NCBI GenBank assembly: GCA_035048495.1 | Contig: CM068552.1 | Span: 10,703,501-10,767,500 of the forward strand | Length of the DNA stretch: 64,000 nt | Origin: Euptelea pleiosperma | Lineage: Eukaryota; Streptophyta; Magnoliopsida; Ranunculales; Eupteleaceae | Reading direction: 5' to 3' | In this document: positions 18,038-29,449 of the stretch, one piece after another | Layout: each line of letters opens with the position of its first letter | Numbering within the stretch: the stretch's first letter is position 1 | Position numbers and translations under genes: made by a program | The notes under the pieces: generated by a model | What the model saw: the letters and a program-made list of their open reading frames with translations, nothing else | Databases searched by the model: none | What the model was told of the DNA's origin: nothing

Positions 18038-18460
18038 AACCAAATTAACTGGGAATACTTGGTAAACATTGTAATGGTTCAATACTAGTATCTTCTAAGT
18101 TCATCACGACCAAATCATGACCTCTGCGTTTCCCATTCTTATAACCATTAGATGGTCATTGGTAAAATAAATCTGATTCCACTTGCATCCTGAAAAATCA
18201 TGGCCTGAGAGAGACGAGCAATTTCCACCAAGAATTACATATGGTCCCCTATGCCTCTAACCTGTAGCTTGGAAATTAAGATCGCCATAAATATCCTCGA
18301 GAGACTTGAGTAACCAGCAACAACTCCCAATATGAGTCCACCAAATAATGCTTACTAATGCCGAATGTTTATGGAATTACCACCATCACCTCCAAAAGAT
18401 CGCTGACATTGTACACTGCAACTTTTCCTGCTCAATTGACAGTGTAGAGTTCCTGTTTTC
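18038..18460 (-). pseudogene. Decayed F-box/DUF295 gene fragment (third copy)
   Basis: The stretch aligns with the 3' half of the intact F-box genes on the same strand. CCAAATTAACTGGGAATAC, GTAATGGTTCAATAC and GAGTCCACCAAATAA have counterparts at 22549, 22579 and 22900, and the block ACATTGTACACTGCAAC has one near 22979. Frameshifts and gaps break the frame throughout. It shows that the F-box family here once had at least three members. Confidence 0.7.
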
Positions 18461-19735
18461 AGAAGTAATAATGGCAGGAGGTGGACTGATAGTTCATCAA
18501 CATATTCAAACACTTTTTGGCACTACAAAAGAAGCACAAACAAATTACGTCTAAGTAGGTAGTTTCCCGAGTTGAGAAACACAAGGCAAGTGATGGAGGA
18601 AAGAGAAAGCGTTGAACTGAAAGGCAAAGGATTAGTGCTGATATTTGATTTGACGAAGATGCTAGTGAGATTATGAGAGGAAGATTGGCGAAGATAAGTT
18701 TTACAAAGAAGGTAGGAGCATCACCTCAAGAGATTAATGGCTTTGACACTATAAAAGTGTTTTGAATAGAAATGGGAAGCTGACCATAATAGCTAGATTT
18801 TAGAATACAAGATTAGAGAAGATCTCCTCTTATCTTTAATAGTAGTGATATTATCCTTAAGAAGCATTATTCTTGGTAAGATGAGAAGAACGTAGAACCT
18901 TCTGTAAATCATCTTGATCCACTTGAGATGCAATGAGATGTGATCGCTTCCACGGAATGAGGTCAGTTTTATCTGGAGGAACATCCAATCCCAAAGAAAT
19001 GAGTCTGCACTTTTCAGGCAGGTGCAATCGCTGAAGGACCAAACTAGATATTCAACTCCAGATGTTCAACAGAGCAAGGACAACTCAGTTATCAGACCTG
19101 AGATTGTCCAACTCTAAAGATCTGACCTCAAACCAATCTCCATATTTGTTGTCCATGTTTTTTTCTAAAAAGGAAAAAAAGAATAGCAGCTATCTGGATT
19201 AAAATGCAAAAGGTCATTTACCACATGACCTTTCTGATGCAAATTCTAATACAGGGTAAATGTAGGCCTACGCTGACAAGCAGAAATAGTTTCTAAGCAC
19301 CAAAGCACAATTGAATGATGTAGGGTACCAAGGCCATGGAACAAAAGAAGAAACTAAGCCTACTCTAGCAGCATTAGTACAGTTATAACAAGGTATAAAA
19401 TTTCGATGTCGAGGTATATTACGACCACTTGGGAAAGGGAAATTTTCAATGCAGTCCGGAAAAATGAATTTTTAAGGAAATATTGGGGAAATTTTTGTTG
19501 AAACTTTGGGAAAATGATAAAAAAAAAAAAGCACGAAAATGCACTCGTGCACCATCAAACTATAATAATCAACTATATGGACTGTTGAAATGAATGTTTA
19601 TAATATTTTGTTACATGCTGACATAGGTAACTGAAAGCCTAATGGGAAAAGATGTCTGAAATTACTCATGAAATGATTATAATCACTAAATCATGTCATA
19701 TTCAGTATATTATATCAAATTAAAAGAGTACATGA
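18461..19735. other. No gene recognised
   Basis: Only short overlapping frames occur, with AT-rich tracts near 19510. The Copia LTR starts at the right edge. Confidence 0.4.
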
Positions 19736-19942
19736 TGTTGTCAGGGACCTACTTGTAATATCTTATATTCTACAGGGGGCCCTTGTAATATTGTAAAACT
19801 TCATTTAATATATATATTGGGTGAAATCGTGTAGGCTATTCTAAGCTCTACACGATTTCTCCTTTTCCCCCAATTCTCTTCTCCTCTCTTTTCCATCTCT
19901 AACCCTAATCTCTTATCCTGGTTACGATCCAAGATTACAACA
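19736..19942 (+). repeat. 5' LTR of a Copia element
   Basis: A 207-bp terminal repeat starts TGTTGT and ends ACAACA, the inverted TG...CA form of LTRs. It contains a TATA-like ATATATATTGGG (about 19808) followed by a CT-rich leader. The primer-binding site follows immediately. No matching 3' LTR is seen in the window. Confidence 0.8.
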
Positions 19943-19954
19943 TGGTATCAGAGC
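19943..19954 (+). promoter_or_regulatory. Primer-binding site, initiator tRNA-Met type
   Basis: TGGTATCAGAGC directly follows the LTR. It is the standard plant Copia primer-binding site, complementary to the 3' end of initiator methionine tRNA. Confidence 0.9.
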
Positions 19955-20508
19955 ATGGTTATGTAACCATAGCTCAATCCTAGAGGTTTGAAGAACCCTA
20001 GGGATTGCGAAATTCAATACGAAGGGCTTTCCAAAGAAGGAGATCATCTCCCATGGATAGCCGCAGGCTTTAGAAGAGTCTGAAACCCTAGCCGCCCACT
20101 CCAAAAAGGTTGGAGAAGTTCTTTCAGGCCTAGCCGCCCACTCCAGAAGCCTAGAGAAGAGCTATCAGGCATAGCCGCCTACTCCAGAAGGCTGGAGAAG
20201 AGCCACCAAGCCTAGCCGCCCCTTCCAAAAGGTCAGAGAAGACCCTCTGGACCTAGCCGCAGGTCTCAGAGGAGCCAAGAACCTCTCCCTAGTGCTACTG
20301 CACCTATCCAGGAACCTTTTTAGGTCCCCGGAACCATTCACAAGTTTCCCGCAGGGTGATTTTTTCTCCAATAGAAAATCTATAAAGGAGTTGTTCTAAA
20401 AAGGTCTGAATCCTGCGAGCAACTGATCTGCACCTCCGCAGCAGCAGTTCGGGTGATTTCTTATTAGTCCAAGTTGCTCTATTCCTCAGAAAAGTCTTCT
20501 CTACTACC

Positions 20509-21432
20509 ATGAGTACATCTGAGGAGTCATCTTCTGCCAAGTCAGAGATCATTGTTGCCCCACCCAGTCTGAGAAGTCATTGTGATCACAGCCCGAGCCT
20601 ACAGATAACTACGGTGAAACTCGACGGGACCAACTACCTCGCATGGTCTCAATCTGCCAAGATGTACATCACCGGACGAGGCAAAGCCGGCTATATCACT
20701 GGACGCGTCACTGCACCTGATTCCTCCGATGCCAAGTTTGAGAAGTGGGAAGCGGAAAACTCGATGGTCATGTCATGGCTGCTTCACTCTATGCATCCGT
20801 CGATCAGCACAGGCTTCCTCTTTCTCCCGACTGCCAAGGATATATGGGACACTGCATCTCAGACCTACTCCCAAGATGGGAATTTTGCTAGGATGTATGA
20901 ACTTCAGCAAGAGATAGCACATCTGAAGCAAGGCGATCTTCCTTTGGGATCATACTACGCTGCGTTACGCAGCAAGTGGGAAGAGGTAGATCACTACCAG
21001 ACCTACACTCCTGCATGTACCAAGGATGCTACGGAATTCCAGAAGATGATTGTGCGCGGACGGATATTCGAGTTTCTTGGCGGCTTGAACTAGATCTATG
21101 AGCAGGTTCGAGCCATCATCTTGAGCAGAGATCCACCGTCGTCGACCATTGCACAGGTCTACTCCTACATCCAGAGCGAGGACAACAGGAGGAGAGCCAT
21201 GAGCTCTAAGACAGATGCTGATGTTCCTTTATCTGAGAAGTCTGCCTTGGCCACTCAGAAATTGAGCAAACCCACATCCAAGAAGGATGGGGATCTTGAT
21301 GATCGTGATCGACTCAGATGTGATCACTGTGGCAAGCGTCGCCACACTCGGGAGACCTGTTGGAGTCTTCATGGTCGTCCCGCACAGTTCTCTAGGGAGA
21401 AGCAAGGCTCCTCAAAGAAGCCCTCTGGTAGT
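20509..21432 (+). pseudogene. Copia gag remnant with a premature stop
   Basis: Encodes the capsid precursor of a Ty1/Copia retrotransposon. The first part (194 residues from 20509) has the gag N-terminal pattern LDGTNYLAWSQSAKMYITGR and the central IWDTASQTYSQDGNFARMYEL. A TAG at 21091-21093 interrupts the usual GLNxIYEQVR motif, after which the same frame continues to the CCHC zinc knuckle CDHCGKRRHTRETC (about 21319-21360). The sequence loses similarity soon after 21430, so protease, integrase, reverse transcriptase and RNase H are missing. The 0.55-kb stretch between the primer-binding site and gag is untranslated leader. Confidence 0.85.
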
Positions 21433-21814
21433 TTGCTATATTGGACAAATCGTAGGATCGGACCTTCTTTTAAGGTCAATTATATCAATTGGCAAGATCA
21501 ACAAGAAGTTATTAGCATCTCTAGGGTCCACAGTCCACACTGTTGGATGGCTATCAAGGTTCATGTGATGTGAATCTCAAGAACCATCTAATGACATAGA
21601 TTTATAAAATGCCAATAGCAACAGTGCTCATTTTTAAATGCCCTAATTCCCAACCTCAAATTATAAAATTTTAATAAGGGAACATTAATGCAGACTAGGT
21701 GAGATACAGGCGATGAAAAATATATTGACTACGTTCTTACGAAAAAAGGTTAAAATAAAGAAAGAGAGATATAGGCTAGGTACATAAGGTATTACCAAAA
21801 AAACTTTGATGCAT

Positions 21815-22225
21815 TGATAGTCACTCCAAAAATGCCATGTGGCACATTCTAAAGGAGTGTCAGTTAATCACTAGCTTATTCACAGTCCATTCAGCCAGGA
21901 GGTTTGTTGTGCATTTTTCAGACTCTTCGGGATTTGCTGGACATTCCCAATAGTGTCTATGAGCTTTTTTCCTTGTGGCAGTGCGATGTTTTTGTGCATA
22001 GAGGGTGGGTCCTTTGGACGCTTCTTCCATTTGCTTGCTGCTGGACCTTATGGAAGGAGAGGATAGACGTATTTTCAACAACACATTTGGAGATTTGGAG
22101 AATATCATTAGAAAGTTAAGGCTTTATTGTCTTTTTGGTCCTCTACCTTTGCTGATTTTAACAGTTCGAGGTTCAAAGATTTTGTATCTAGATGGGACGA
22201 GTTATTGTCAGACCTCCGATAGTCA
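21815..22225 (+). pseudogene. LINE tail (zf-RVT region) fragment, copy 1
   Basis: Across frames, the plus strand encodes the end of the zinc-binding domain of plant LINE reverse transcriptases: a stretch like FACCWTLWKERxDxxF, NNTFGDLENII, then a FKDFVSRWDELLSDL-like tail. It is paralogous to 29095-29440 and is the left edge of the segmental duplication described in the findings. Confidence 0.6.
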
Positions 22226-22509
22226 CATTGTATCTGTACATTCAACGAAATTAATCAACATTCTTGGATGAGAACTTAGGCAACCAAAATGAAATTATCT
22301 CAAATTAATATTCCGAGTTGCAAATTGCTATCATATTTATCAGAAAATTGTAAAGAAGCATATAAGCGTAAAAAAGATCCATCCACAACCAACATGGATC
22401 AAATGAGAGCAGAAGTTAATCGAAGTCAAACATCTGAAAAGAGAGACAACACATATCAACACAAACACAGAACTCAAATAAATAATTGCACTTACTTCCC
22501 AGGTCCAAC

Positions 22510-23679
22510 CTAACATGGATTGGGTGTAACCCAAATGGGTGGGGGCCAAATTAACTGAGATTTGCTTGGATAACATAGTAATGGTTCAATACGACCATTT
22601 CCTAAGTTGAACACGCCTAAATCATGATTCCCATGTACGTCATCGTCATTAGCCTCAGAATAGTCGTCGGTGAAATAGATGCAATTCCCTTCACATCCCG
22701 AAAAACTAGAAGCAGACAAAGACAATGAGGAATTTTGACCCAAGAACAACATAGAATCCCCCAAGCTTTTAACCTGAGCCCACTTTGGCCCACTTAAATC
22801 TAACTTGAAAACTTCGAATCCAACCGTTTGATAGACTAAATGATGCTCAAGATCCTGTACAAGATCTAGATATCTAGTAACAAGCAACAATTCACCCAAT
22901 GAGTCCACCAAATAAAGTATGTCTCCACCAGATAGTGGTGGCGGTGCAATTACCGTCACCATTGGAAATCGACCAGCAACATTGCAAATCGCAACCGCTC
23001 CTTCCTTGTTTACTGCATAGAATAGCCCCTTGTGATATATAACATCCTCACAATAAGACTGTGCATCTTCTACATTAGTCCATGCTTCATCTCCTTTTTT
23101 ACAAAATACCAGATCACCTGTTCCATTAATGATGGCCATGGCAATGTAATTCCCATTGTTGGAAGTAGGCTTTCCGGATAAGATTACTTTTTTCATGAAC
23201 CCATCGCGCACATCTTTCAAGTTACCCGTACATCGGTAACCGCCCGATGAAGCAATGACATACTCTCTACCGACTTCAGAGATATTGAAATCCAATACGT
23301 TTGGACAAGTTGTTAGCGGTGGAAGCTGGAGTTGGACTCCTGTGAGGGGATTTAAGAGATGAATAGCCGGGCTCTCTTCGACTATAACTAACCACCCTTC
23401 TGAAGATCCACAACACCGTTTTCGACGAAGCTCCGGTAACTGCAACCGATGAACCTTGTTCTCGGGAAGACTAAAGAAACCACGACGGTTTCCGCTGTTT
23501 TGACCGTAAGGAAGCATTAGCCATGGAAGCTGGCACGGTAGGTGGTTGGGCCTCCCAGATACATTGGATCGCCAATTCTTACAAACGGCACGGAATCGAA
23601 CATAATCAATATAAATAGTTAATTTTGTCGCGATTGTCTCGAGCAATTCTGGTGGAAGTTCGGACCAGTTGACGGCCAT
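22510..23679 (-). CDS. F-box/DUF295 protein, copy 1
   Basis: A single-exon gene of 389 residues. The N-terminal F-box (about residues 4-45: WSELPPELLETIATKL, then VRFRAVCKNW) is expected to bind SKP1 in an SCF ubiquitin ligase. It is followed by a DUF295/KIB1-type beta-propeller-like domain (about 90-350), including GSSEGWLVIVEE, LLNPLTGVQLQLPPL, a central HKGLFYAVNKEGAVAICN and the C-terminal NCIYFTDDY and IWVTPNPC motifs. The start is the first Met and is conserved in the paralog at 31507-32676, with which it is about 80-85% identical by eye with no length change, arguing that both are under selection or recent. The substrate is unknown. Its downstream and upstream flanks are also duplicated. 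Confidence 0.9.
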   Translation of the reverse strand: MAVNWSELPPELLETIATKLTIYIDYVRFRAVCKNWRSNVSGRPNHLPCQLPWLMLPYGQNSGNRRGFFSLPENKVHRLQLPELRRKRCCGSSEGWLVIVEESPAIHLLNPLTGVQLQLPPLTTCPNVLDFNISEVGREYVIASSGGYRCTGNLKDVRDGFMKKVILSGKPTSNNGNYIAMAIINGTGDLVFCKKGDEAWTNVEDAQSYCEDVIYHKGLFYAVNKEGAVAICNVAGRFPMVTVIAPPPLSGGDILYLVDSLGELLLVTRYLDLVQDLEHHLVYQTVGFEVFKLDLSGPKWAQVKSLGDSMLFLGQNSSLSLSASSFSGCEGNCIYFTDDYSEANDDDVHGNHDLGVFNLGNGRIEPLLCYPSKSQLIWPPPIWVTPNPC

Positions 23680-23949
23680 TTCTGTATCGAATTTGGGTTC
23701 TAGGGTTTCTCCAAATGTTGTAGATTTGATATCGTAAAACGAAATTTAAAGATGGAGAAATTTCTTCGCATCTTAATCTTCAAATTTACAGAGAAAAAAT
23801 AATTTCAGAATCGAAATTAGCAGAGGATATAAATTGAAAATCGAGTCGAGAGGCGTACCAATACTTGATCCGGAGACATTAGAGTTTGACGTTGTAGGTT
23901 TCGCTAAAACGTTGCAAGTCATATAATATTAGACGAGAATTTTTCTGAA

Positions 23950-24112
23950 GAGGCGGAAATTTAGAAGCAGCGATCATGCGCCTATGATGTTGCGCCAGGT
24001 ACACTTAAGTGTAGGGGCAATGATATTGCGCCAGGTACACTTTGGTGTACTGGCGCAATATCATTGGCCACATGGGTTGCCGCTTCTAAATTTCTTCCAC
24101 TTCAAAAAATTT
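23950..24112. repeat. Foldback upstream of F-box copy 1
   Basis: The arms GGAAATTTAGAAGCAGCG (about 23957) and CCGCTTCTAAATTTC (about 24082) face each other across a core that contains a near-perfect hairpin at 24018-24066. The equivalent upstream position of F-box copy 2 carries a related foldback (33150-33279) with diverged arms. Confidence 0.6.
24018..24066. repeat. 49-bp near-perfect palindrome
   Basis: The left arm (24018-24040) begins CAATGATATTGCGCCAG and the right arm (24045-24066) is its complement with one base fewer. The loop is about 4 nt. It lies about 340 bp upstream of F-box copy 1. A second short perfect palindrome, TACACTTAAGTGTA, lies at about 24000-24013. Confidence 0.8.
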
Positions 24113-24227
24113 CTCTCGTATTGGAGATGACACGTGTACTGGCGCAATATCATTGGCCACAAGGGTTGCTGCTTCTAAATTTCTTCAGCTTCAAAAAATT
24201 TCTCTCGTATTGGAGATGACACGTGTA
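24047..24227. repeat. 90-bp tandem duplication
   Basis: Two adjacent copies of about 90 bp, beginning GTACTGGCGCAATATCATTG and ending TTGGAGATGACACGTG, differ at only a few positions. The first copy's start is the right arm of the palindrome at 24018-24066. Confidence 0.8.
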
Positions 24228-24359
24228 CGTACTTTTGTCCAAGATATCCCAGCAGTTGACGAAAATCAACCAAAGAAGCCTTCGACCGTTGGTGGAATTA
24301 TCAGCCTTGTGGCTTATTTTTTATTTTTTTTGATAGGTCAAGGATAAATCAATATATAT

Positions 24360-27300
24360 GGGGAAAAAAGGAGATTGAAAAGATCTCGTGATACAATAAA
24401 ACGGGGGCAATAAAAAATCAAGTCACATCTAAACACAAAGTCGCTAAAGAATGCTCTGGGCATTTCTTGAGATACACCGTGTCCAAACTTAAACCATTCA
24501 GGTTTGAGGCAATGTGGACCTTGAGAGATGACTTTACCTCGGTGGTTGAAGAGGCTTGGAATTCCAATTTTCATGGCTCCAAAGCTTTCATTCTGATGAG
24601 GAAATGTGAGAAACTTAAAATCTTGGCGAAAGAATGGAACAAAAGGTCCTTTGGGAGTATAAATAACAACATCACGAAGCTCAAAGATAAGCTGGCCAGG
24701 ATACAAGAGGACTGATTCAAATCTCCTACGGATCATCAGCTAGTGAACCTTGAAAACGACACTCTGGCTCAAATTCAGCACATTATGAACTATGAAGAGA
24801 TCATGTGGGCGTAGAAGTCTAGAGACCTGTGGCTCAAGTGGGGAGATAGGAACACCAAGTTCTTCCACACATCTTCCATTGTTCGTCGGAATAGAAACCG
24901 CATTGATAAACTCAAAAATGACAATGGTATTTGGTGTGATTCTCAAGATGAGATAGAGGAAACCCTCCATTCCCACTTTGTCTCTAGGTTCACGTCCCAG
25001 GGTGTAGCTGAGATCAGATCATTCTTAGAAGACACCCAGAGATCAGTCAGTGATGAACAAAATGCCAACCTTTGCAAGCCTGTCACTCCAGAAGAAATCA
25101 AACAAGCCCTATTCCAAATGCACCCCCTCAAGGCCTCGGGTCCTGACGGCCTCCAAGCTTTTTTCTTCCAAAAATACTGGGACACCGTGGGAAACAACCT
25201 CATTGACATGGTGTATACATTCTTCGACCAAGGACACCTTCTCAAAGAAATCAACAAAACATTCATAGCCCTCATACCCAAAACCCAATCACCTGAGAAC
25301 GTGAACCATTTCCGACCTATTAGCCTCTGCGACGTCACTTATAAGATCATTTCTAGAATCTTGGTGAACAGGATGAGGCCAATCCTTCATGAGATGATAT
25401 CCCCATACCAGGGAGCTTTCGTGGCCAATAGGCATATTGTTGACAACATCCTGATAGGACATGAAATCATGAACAACTTCAAGAGCAAGAAGAGAGCTAC
25501 AGGATGGATGGGCATCAAAGTAGACATGGAGAAAGCTTATGATAGACTTGAATGGCCATTCATCAAGGCGGTTCTCTTCAAAATGGGGTTTTGTGAAAAA
25601 TGGACGAACCTCATCATGGAGTGCATCACCTCTACCTCATTCTCCATTCTAATCAACGGCTCCCCTTCCAAACTCTTCAAGCCTACCAGGGGCATTAGAC
25701 AAGGTGACCCTCTATCACCGTATATCTTTATCCTTTGCGTTGAATCCCTATCAAGAGCTCTCAACAACTTAGCAATGCACAATAAGGATATTGGTATTGC
25801 CATCTCGAGGGGGGGACCTCGAATCTCCCACCTGTTGTTTGCAGACGACTGCATGCTTTCACCAAAGCATCACTCCCAGCGGCATCAGCAGTGATGGACA
25901 TTCTAGAATATTTTTGTATAGTTTCTGGCCAACTGTTGAATCGACACAAATGTGCGATTACCCTCTCCGAAAACACGCCCATTCGGTTCAGGAGAATGCT
26001 TTCCAGAGCCTTAGGAATGCCTCGGCTTAACTCGTTCGAGAAATACCTTGCAGTTCCTCTCACTTTGAGGAAAGTTGATCATGCCACTTTCCAACACCTA
26101 GTGGAGAGAATCAAATGCAGACTCCAAGGGTGGAAAAGTAAGCTGCTATCCAGGGCGGCAAAATCATGCTCATTAACTCAGTGTTGACCGCCATCCCCCA
26201 GTTAACCATGGTGCATCTTATGCTTCCGAAAAAAACAAGAGAAGACATTGATAGAGCCCATCGTGAGTTCTTGTGGCGTACCAAGGAGGACAAAAAACCT
26301 TTTCCCCCGGTAGGATGGAGCAAGGTGGCCAAACCCAAAAGTTATGGAGGCCTTGGCATCCGATCGATGAAGCACGCCAACACAGCATGTATGGCCAAGC
26401 TGGGATGGCGAATCATGCATGACACTCATAGTCCTTGGACTAAAATCATGACTAATAAGTACCTAAGAGGAAAAAACCTCTTGGACTGCAAAGCCTCATC
26501 CAGAATGCCGCTTGCTTGGAGGAGCATTCTTAAAAGCAAAGAAGTCATCAGAAGAGGACTTCATTGGTGCATTGGCTCAGGCAAGGATGTCAAGTTGTGG
26601 ACCCATATCTAGGCCACTGACAAACCACTGCTTGAAAGTGTCCCAACCTACCTAAGGGCTCAACCGAACATGGAAGCGACAGTGGATTCCATCATCAACC
26701 CTGTTAATTGCAGCTGGAACCTTGAGTCTATTAAAAACTTCCTTCCTGACCAAATGCTCGACTACATTAGAGGTATCCCGATCCCCTTGCTGACCGCCAA
26801 GGACCAACCTTTCCGGGGTCCAAACCCCCCGGTAAATTCTCTATTGGATCAGCCACCAGAGTAGCTCTTACCATCCAAGACCCAGAATGCCAACTCAATG
26901 ATGGAATCCTCCACATAGTTTGGAAATGGAACTGCCCTCCTAAAATACAAACGTTTGGATGGCTGCTCCTGATGAATAGACTGCCTACCAGGGCACATCT
27001 TGCTACCAGAGGGATGGATATATCTCCCTTCTGCCCCATTTGTCCAGATCAGGAGGAGACGGCAGACCACTTCTTCATGCATTGTCCTAGAGCTAAATGC
27101 TCGTGCAAAAAGACTTTCCATAAAGCCATCAACCACCCAACCCACTCCGCCTCATGTAGAGAATGGATCAACCTTATGAGCAGCAATGAAGGTCGTAAGT
27201 TGGAAGGTCAGGAGTGCGGAGAGCTCCTGCCCTTTGTGCTATGGAGCATATGGATGGCTAGAAACCAAAGAATATTCAACAACACCAACACAGCCGCTGA

Positions 27301-27996
27301 TAGCATCATTAGGGAGGCCATTGCATACAAAGAAGCTTTTGAGAAAGCTAATACGGTAATCCTTGATGCCGTCAGAGGAGGAAGTAATGGAAATTCAAAG
27401 AGGAACACGGGAATTAAAACTAGTATCAATGTTGTTTAGAAACATCCGCCACATTCGTGGCACAAAATAAACTTTGATGGATCAGTTAATTCGGTCTCCA
27501 ATTGTGCAGTGTCTGGAGCAGTCATCCGCAATGAGGAAGGGCATTTTATAGCAGGTCTGGCAGGAAACAATGGAAGGGCGACAATCTCTGTAACCGAGGG
27601 GACAACATTGAAAGAGGGGATGAAACTGGCAGATCAACTCAACACCAAAAAGCTAATCATTGAAGGAGATTCAGCTATGATAATCAACTGCTTAAATGGG
27701 AACATCAAACCCCCTTGGAGACTGTACAATCTTATTAACAGTATGAGAATGAATCTAGAAAGAGCAAACATCAGGTGGAGAGCTCAGCATGTATACAGAG
27801 AAGGAAACCAGGTAGCTGATGAGCTTGCAAGAATGGGGCACAACATTGAAGGAACAAAGAGATGGAAGAATTCCCATCCAAGGGAAATTGGTAGACTGCT
27901 GCTTGCAGAAGACTTGTCAGGGAGAACAACCCTGAGAATTGTTCATCGTTGTATCTGATTGTATCCTTAATCATCAAAAAAAAAAAAAAAAAAAAG
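24360..27996 (+). mobile_element. 5'-truncated L1-type LINE with poly(A) tail
   Basis: A non-LTR retrotransposon retains the end of the endonuclease-RT linker, reverse transcriptase, zf-RVT and RNase H, followed by an A-tract (about 27973-27996). ORF1 and the endonuclease domain are absent, as expected from incomplete reverse transcription. It sits inside the left copy of the duplicated block and is absent from the right copy, so it inserted after duplication or was lost from the other copy. The 5' edge is approximate, and I could not identify a target duplication. Confidence 0.85.
24467..27958 (+). pseudogene. LINE ORF2 (RT, zf-RVT, RNase H), broken by stops and frameshifts
   Basis: Domains in order: linker (FRFEAMWTLRDDF; stop at about 24714), RWGDRNTKFFH-like motif at 24835-24880, RT fingers (KASGPDGLQAFFFQKYW, 25130-25185; NHFRPISLCDVTYKIISR, 25306-25359), palm (GIKVDMEKAYDRLEW), RGIRQGDPLSPYIF, and catalytic FADD at about 25837-25848. 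A frameshift follows (25850-25890), another at about 26155, and stops occur at 26611 and 26864. The zf-RVT domain has CPICPDQEETADHFFMHC (about 27030-27085), then LWSIWMARNQRIFNN. After a stop at 27437, the RNase H domain shows INFDGSVN, EGDSAMI and YREGNQVADELARM up to the stop at 27956. Dead as it stands. Confidence 0.9.
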
Positions 27997-28196
27997 AGTC
28001 CATCTCAAAGGAAGTAAGAAATTACGAGTCCGAAGCATTTTTTTATTTAAAAAAAACAAATAAGTCATTACAATACACACAAAACAGCTCATGAACGGTT
28101 TTGTCTTCGTACCAACGGCATTTGACAATGTAATCAAGAAGAAACTATATTGCTTTGTTTTTGTTTTGTGTTTGGATTATTCTAGACTGTATGAAG

Positions 28197-28541
28197 CAAG
28201 GTTTAAAAATTGACCTTTATAACGGATTCGGACCTCCCCCATTACGTTACGTACTGTTAAAATGCCCAGAAAATAACGACCGTTATTTTCAGGAAAAAAA
28301 CAGCCGTTATTTTTCCATTATAACAAAAATAACGACCGTTATTTTCAGGAAAAAAACAGCCGTTATTTTTCATTTATTTTTTTAAATCTGAAATTCAAAT
28401 TTTAAAATTCAAAATTCGAATTCCGGCACCATTTTTCCATTATTTTCCATTTTTGCCCATGAACATTATTTTCATTATAACGGAAAAAACGGTAACGCCC
28501 CCAGTCCATTATACCGTTATAATGGCCCCTTTTAAACCTTG
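28197..28541. mobile_element. hAT-type MITE with uninterrupted paralogous site in window
   Basis: The ends are CAAGGTTTAAAAATTG and TTTTAAACCTTG, with an exact 8-bp duplication GTATGAAG (28189-28196 and 28542-28549). The paralogous locus at 35150-35200 has a single GTATGAAG (35171-35178) and no insert. The interior has AT-rich sequence and repeated AACGGCCGTTAT-like motifs, plus AGTCCATTATACCGTTATAA near the right end. Confidence 0.95.
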
Positions 28542-28732
28542 GTATGAAGTATTAAAAGTATTTTACGTGGCCTTAAAACCACTTTTTTGACAGCTTATTG
28601 TTATTTTCTAAAGTAATTAAATATAGGATAACAGACAAAATAATGGCCGTTATAACTCCATTATAACGGTGTTGGAACATTACGGTTAATATGCTCCAAA
28701 TGTTTGCTAAATTTCTCGCCCCCTTAACGCTA

Positions 28733-28815
28733 GGCCCTGCTTGGTTCAATGTAAATCGGATGCAATGCACCCACTTGCCATGGTTTTGGGATTACACCTG
28801 ATTGGTTGGGGTGTC
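28733..28815. mobile_element. Left half of a GGCCCTGCTTGG MITE
   Basis: GGCCCTGCTTGGTTCAATG and the following GGATGCAATGCACC match, inverted, the right end of the MITE at 34903-35129. The right half is missing here. Confidence 0.55.
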
Positions 28816-28954
28816 AAAATGAAGAGTGATGTGCAAAATTGACATGTTAGTTGATTTTCATTTCGGTTTCTTGGGAAAGGAAAATTTTTGCGAATTTTTG
28901 TAAAATTTACGAATCACATAGGCTGCAAGGGAATCAGAGTAGTCAAGGAAATTA

Positions 28955-29440
28955 ACACACCATTGTGGATCTCCTCTATCCCTCCGAGATGGCTTTTTTC
29001 ATGTGGTTAGCAATGACCGACAAAATCCTTACGACCACTTGATGAATAGTAGAAAGCATGGTGCAAAATATTTGCTTTCTATGCAGATCTAAAGGAGAGT
29101 CAGTTAATAACTTGCTTATTCAGTCCATTCAGCCAGGAGTCTGTTGTGCATTTTTTACTTTTTGGGATTTGCTGGACATTGCCCAATAGTGTCTATGAGC
29201 TTTTTTCCTTGCGGTAGTGCGAGGCTTGTGTGCATAGAGGGTGGATCCTTTGGAAGCTTCTTCCATTTGCTTGCTGTTGGACTTTATGGAAGGAGAGGAA
29301 TAGTCGTATTTTCAACAACAAATTTGGAAATTTGGAGGGTATCATTTTGAAAGTTAAAGCATAAAGGTTCACGGTTTGAAGATTTTATATTTAGATGGGA
29401 GGAGTTATTGTCAGACCTCCGATAGTCACGTTGTGTCTAT
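28955..29440 (+). pseudogene. LINE zf-RVT fragment, copy 2
   Basis: Read across frames, the plus strand shows PPEMAFFMWLAMTDKILTT, a CRSKGESVNNLLIQ-like cysteine/histidine block and the LWKER..FNNKFGNLEG tail typical of plant LINE zinc-binding domains. 29095-29440 is paralogous to 21860-22220, but this copy extends further upstream. Stops and shifts make it non-functional. Confidence 0.6.
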
Positions 29441-29449
29441 ACATCGTTC

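Noticed and set aside
25118..27958. The LINE reading frames as host genes
   Set aside because: RT, zf-RVT and RNase H motifs with frameshifts, stops and a poly(A) tail mark a dead retrotransposon.
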